Source: Paraburkholderia atlantica
GTDB lineage: Bacteria > Pseudomonadota > Gammaproteobacteria > Burkholderiales > Burkholderiaceae
Direction of reading: 5' to 3'
NCBI RefSeq assembly: GCF_009362785.1
Contig: NZ_WHNQ01000021.1
Span: forward strand, 82,873-146,872
Length of the DNA stretch: 64,000 nucleotides
Shown here: one piece after another, positions 61,438-64,000 of the stretch
Position numbering within the stretch: the first letter of the stretch is position 1
Layout of the letters: each line of letters starts with the position of its first letter
Made by a program: the position numbers and the translations under genes
The notes under the pieces: generated by a model
Told to the model about the DNA's origin: nothing
What the model saw: the letters and a program-made list of their open reading frames with translations, nothing else
Database searches by the model: none

Positions 61438-62421
61438 ATGTCCCGTGATCCGCTGCTGACGCGCCGTACGTTTCTCACCGGCGTAGGCGCAACACTGGCC
61501 GCCGCCGCGTTGCCGGTCTTTTCCGCCGCTGCATTTGGTGCCGATGAACATGCAAAAGAACTTCGTATCGGTTATCAGAAAGCCGCGAGCACCCTGGTAT
61601 TGCTGAAGGCGCACGGCACGCTCGAAAAGCGGCTCGCGCCGCTCGGCATCACGGTCAAATGGACCGAGTTTCCGGCTGGGCCGCAATTGCTGGAAGGGCT
61701 TAACGTCGGCGCGATCGACTTCGGCTACGTGGGCGAAGCGCCGCCCGTGTTCGCGCAGGCCGCGGGCGCCAATTTCGTCTATACCGCATATGAAATTCCG
61801 ACGCCGCACGCCGAAGGCATCCTCGTGCATCCGGACGCGCCAATCAAAACCTTGGCCGATCTGAAGGGAAAGAAGATTGCCCTGAACAAGGGCTCGGATG
61901 TGCACTGGTTTCTCGTCGCCGCGTTGCAGAAGAACGGCGTGAAGTTCAGCGAGATCCAACCCGTGTATTTGCCGCCCGCCGATGCACGCGCGGCCTTCGA
62001 GCGCGGTGCGGTCGATGCGTGGGCTATCTGGGACCCGTTTCTCGAAGCCGCCAAAAGGCAGACGAACGCGCGGCTGCTTTCGGATGCCGAGGGTATCGTC
62101 AGTCACCACCAGTTCTTTCTGAGCGCGCGACCCTTCGCACAAAAGAACGGCGACGTTCTTGCGATCGTGATCGATGAAGTCGGCAAGGAAGGGGAGTGGG
62201 TGCGCGGTCATTACAGCGAGGCCGCAGCACAACTCGCGCCGATTCAAGGGCTCGACGCGAGCGTGATCGAATCAGGCTTGCGCCATTACGCACACATCTA
62301 TAAGCCCGTAGACGCGAACGTGCTCGCGGAACAACAGCGCATCGCGGACACATTCACCGAACTGCACCTGATCCCCACGAAGATCGTGACCAAGGAAGCC
62401 GCACTGTCGGGCAAAGCCTAG
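61438..62421 (+). CDS. Aliphatic-sulfonate-type ABC transporter substrate-binding protein (SsuA-like), orphan
   Basis: A 327-residue binding protein with a Tat signal (RRTFLTGVGATLAAAALPVF). The family pattern is LRIGYQKAASTLVLLKAHGT, VKWTEFPAGPQLLEGLNVGA, FGYVGEAPPVFAQAAGANF and GKKIALNKGSDVHWFLVAAL. It matches SsuA/TauA-type proteins that capture sulfonates or taurine in the periplasm. Neither the ssuB ATPase, ssuC permease nor the ssuD monooxygenase gene adjoins it, so it must pair with a distant transporter or be a spare receptor. The ATG at 61438 is chosen to place the Tat motif at the N-terminus. Confidence 0.87.
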   Translation: MSRDPLLTRRTFLTGVGATLAAAALPVFSAAAFGADEHAKELRIGYQKAASTLVLLKAHGTLEKRLAPLGITVKWTEFPAGPQLLEGLNVGAIDFGYVGEAPPVFAQAAGANFVYTAYEIPTPHAEGILVHPDAPIKTLADLKGKKIALNKGSDVHWFLVAALQKNGVKFSEIQPVYLPPADARAAFERGAVDAWAIWDPFLEAAKRQTNARLLSDAEGIVSHHQFFLSARPFAQKNGDVLAIVIDEVGKEGEWVRGHYSEAAAQLAPIQGLDASVIESGLRHYAHIYKPVDANVLAEQQRIADTFTELHLIPTKIVTKEAALSGKA

Positions 62422-62475
62422 CGCGGCAATTCGAGTCCGCATTGCGCACATCGGTTGACTTCGACGCTCGCGCGA

Positions 62476-62835
62476 TCAACCGAAAAGCGCGGCGACATTT
62501 TCCGGCGGGCGGCCGATGACGGCACGCCCGTTTCTGACGACGATCGGTCGTTGCAACAAAATCGGATGCTTCGCCAATGCTTCATAGAGCTGGGCATCCG
62601 TCAGCGACGGGTCGGCAAGATTGAGATCTTTATACTCGGCCTCGGTGTCGCGAATCATCTCGCGGACGGGACAGCCAAGTTGAGCATTGAGATTCTTGAG
62701 CTCTGCGACGGTCAACGGCTTCTTCAGATATTCGACGATTTCCGTCTCTTCATTTGAGGGATTGTAGGTGTTCGCGACGAGTTCGCAGGTGGCGCGCGAT
62801 TTGGAGCAGCGCGGGTTGTGGTAGATGGTGATCAT
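62476..62835 (-). CDS. ArsC-family arsenate reductase-like protein (glutaredoxin-dependent type)
   Basis: A 119-residue thioredoxin-fold protein. The catalytic Cys lies in HNPRCSKSR (Cys10), and EIVEYLKKPLTVAEL, ILLQRPIVVRNGRAVIGRPP with family Arg residues follow. It fits the single-Cys, glutaredoxin-linked ArsC group. No arsR, arsB or acr3 gene is near, so it may be an ArsC-like reductase of another substrate. It is convergent with the SsuA-like gene. Confidence 0.9.
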   Translation of the reverse strand: MITIYHNPRCSKSRATCELVANTYNPSNEETEIVEYLKKPLTVAELKNLNAQLGCPVREMIRDTEAEYKDLNLADPSLTDAQLYEALAKHPILLQRPIVVRNGRAVIGRPPENVAALFG

Positions 62836-63098
62836 GGCTGGGTTCAGGGCTTGCGCCGTTGAAGGTTGCTGTGACGGTTAGAAGGGTTCGGGAATTTTAG
62901 CGGTTGACTTGATGGCGTGGCGCAGGATGATTGCGCGACATGCGCGTTGTTTAAACGATCGGTGGGGTGGGTCGGTTTTTGCGCATAAACCGACGCTGCC
63001 TTCCGATGTGAATCGGCATCGTTTTATGCTGGGAGCGTGAGTTCTCGTCGCGTCTGCGATTCGCTCGCGCGGGGCGCGATACAAACGACGACCTCGAC

Positions 63099-64000
63099 GG
63101 AAGTGTCTGAATTTTTGTGTGCAAGGCGTCTGAACATTTCAGGCGTGGCAGGCGATCAATTTCATTCTAGCTGTTGGGTCGTGTGAAGCGATCCTCGTAG
63201 AGGATCGCGAACTGCCGCATGGCGGCCTTCCAGTCGTGGGCCGCACGGTGCCAGTCGCTGGTGATTTTGCGCAGCGCAAGCCAGAGCAGTTTGGTCGCCG
63301 CTTCATCGGACGGGAAGTGTCCGCGCGTCTTGATGATCTTGCGCAGCTGTGCATTCACGCTCTCCAGCGAATTGGTGGTGTAGATGACCTTGCGCACCTC
63401 AGGCGGAAACGCGAAGAACGGAATCCCGCGAACCCATGCGCGGCGCCAGGCTGCCATGACCGTCGGGAACCTGCTTCCCCACGGGCCCCGTTCCAGGGCA
63501 AGCAACTCCGCCTCGGCTGCAGCAGCACTGGCCGCCGTGTAGATTGGACGCAGGGCTGCGGCCAGTTCCCGACGCTCCTTCCAGCCGGCATAGTCGAGCG
63601 AATTGCGGATGAGGTGCACGATACAGGTCTGCAGCGTGGTCGCCGGGAAGACCGCTTCAAGCGCGTCGGACATGCCCTTCAGTCCGTCGGTGACGGCAAT
63701 CTGGATGTCCTGCACGCCGCGTGTCTTCAGATCGCTGAAGACCTTCATCCAGAACTTCGCGCCCTCGGTGTTCTCGATCCACAGTCCGAGAATGTCACGC
63801 GTGCCGTCGGGCAGGATCCCCAGCGCCAGATAGATCGCCTTGTTGCGCACCATCCCTTCGTCGCGGATCTTCACACGCAGCGCGTCGAAGAACACCACCG
63901 GATACATTGGCTCGAGCGGACGGCCCTGCCAGGCTGTGATCTCCTCAGTCACCGCATCGGTGACACAGCTGATGAACTCCGGCGATACTTCGGTGCCGTA
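63099..64000 (-). mobile_element. IS256-family insertion sequence, truncated by window end
   Basis: The transposase gene (63167 to the window edge) defines the element. GGAAGTGTCTGAATTTTTGTG at about 63099 looks like its terminal inverted repeat. The other end and the target duplication lie outside the window. Whether the copy is complete cannot be seen. Confidence 0.8.
63167..64000 (-). CDS. IS256-family transposase, C-terminal part
   Basis: The frame is open through the window edge; about 277 residues are visible. Mutator-type DDE motifs appear: VVFFDALRVKIRDEGMV (first Asp), QIAVTDGLKGMSDALEAVFP (second Asp) and TTNSLESVNAQLRK (catalytic Glu). TCIVHLIRNSLDYAGWKERR lies between them. It moves the element by cut-and-paste or copy-out transposition. 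The final stretch HDWKAAMRQFAILYEDRF is typical of the family. The gene starts outside the window; no frameshift was seen in the visible part. Confidence 0.93.
   Translation of the reverse strand, partial: YGTEVSPEFISCVTDAVTEEITAWQGRPLEPMYPVVFFDALRVKIRDEGMVRNKAIYLALGILPDGTRDILGLWIENTEGAKFWMKVFSDLKTRGVQDIQIAVTDGLKGMSDALEAVFPATTLQTCIVHLIRNSLDYAGWKERRELAAALRPIYTAASAAAAEAELLALERGPWGSRFPTVMAAWRRAWVRGIPFFAFPPEVRKVIYTTNSLESVNAQLRKIIKTRGHFPSDEAATKLLWLALRKITSDWHRAAHDWKAAMRQFAILYEDRFTRPNS

Noticed and set aside
1..64000. CRISPR arrays, tRNA and rRNA genes, prophage
   Set aside because: No regularly spaced repeats, cloverleaf-type tRNA sequence, rRNA stretch or phage structural gene was recognised on reading the window.

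Overview
The window looks like a chromosomal segment of a Burkholderiaceae bacterium, most like Paraburkholderia, Caballeronia or Burkholderia. It is GC-rich and gene-dense, with many LysR regulators, DUF4148 and DUF3562 small proteins and ACS-family transporters. It also carries a complete core hopanoid locus arranged around ispH. No rRNA, tRNA or CRISPR array was recognised. All calls come from reading the sequence and its translations; no database search was run.

Layout: (1) 1-15.6 kb is a metabolic and regulatory patchwork. It holds an SDR/LysR divergon, a Tat-exported epoxide hydrolase, an eroded MarR/NmrA remnant, a LysR/MFS/MlrC-peptidase divergon, and a tartrate dehydrogenase plus MFS unit with its LysR. 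(2) 15.7-16.8 kb is an AT-richer insert. It encodes a predicted NlpC/P60-like amidase followed by small exported Cys-containing proteins and looks like an orphan effector/immunity cassette. (3) 17-24.2 kb holds an orphan TAXI solute-binding protein, a GNAT, an IclR pseudogene, a Tat phosphoesterase lipoprotein and a secreted nuclease. (4) 24.3-29.4 kb is a signalling operon: a CBS-PP2C phosphatase, SiaB-like kinase, SiaC-like switch protein, SiaD-like diguanylate cyclase, then a membrane GGDEF-EAL protein. (5) 29.5-34.1 kb holds small exported proteins, an Mpo1-like protein, RarD, EgtD and acylphosphatase.

(6) 34.2-51.7 kb is the hopanoid region. hpnA, ispH-hpnH and hpnN-mlaA lie on the plus strand; hpnBC, hpnM and hpnD-E-F-G lie on the minus strand. 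Several convergent pairs share bidirectional terminators. Together these genes cover squalene synthesis (HpnC, HpnD, HpnE), cyclisation (HpnF/Shc), adenosyl side-chain addition and trimming (HpnH, HpnG), and envelope trafficking (HpnN, HpnM, MlaA-like).

(7) 52-58.2 kb is a second signalling cluster: a response regulator, CheC-like phosphatase and PAS-GGDEF cyclase opposite a hybrid histidine kinase, then a long low-complexity protein. (8) 58.3-64 kb holds an FMN reductase, a compact cluster of DnaA-box-like sites, a tiny secreted peptide, an ECF sigma factor with a zf-HC2 protein, an orphan SsuA-like protein, an ArsC-like protein, and an IS256-family insertion cut by the window end.

The most notable items are the amidase/small exported protein cassette, the SiaABCD variant with a cytosolic CBS sensor, an HpnC with an altered first Asp-rich motif, the repeat-tailed MlaA-like lipoprotein beside hpnN, the DnaA-box cluster, and two chimeric or decayed pseudogenes.
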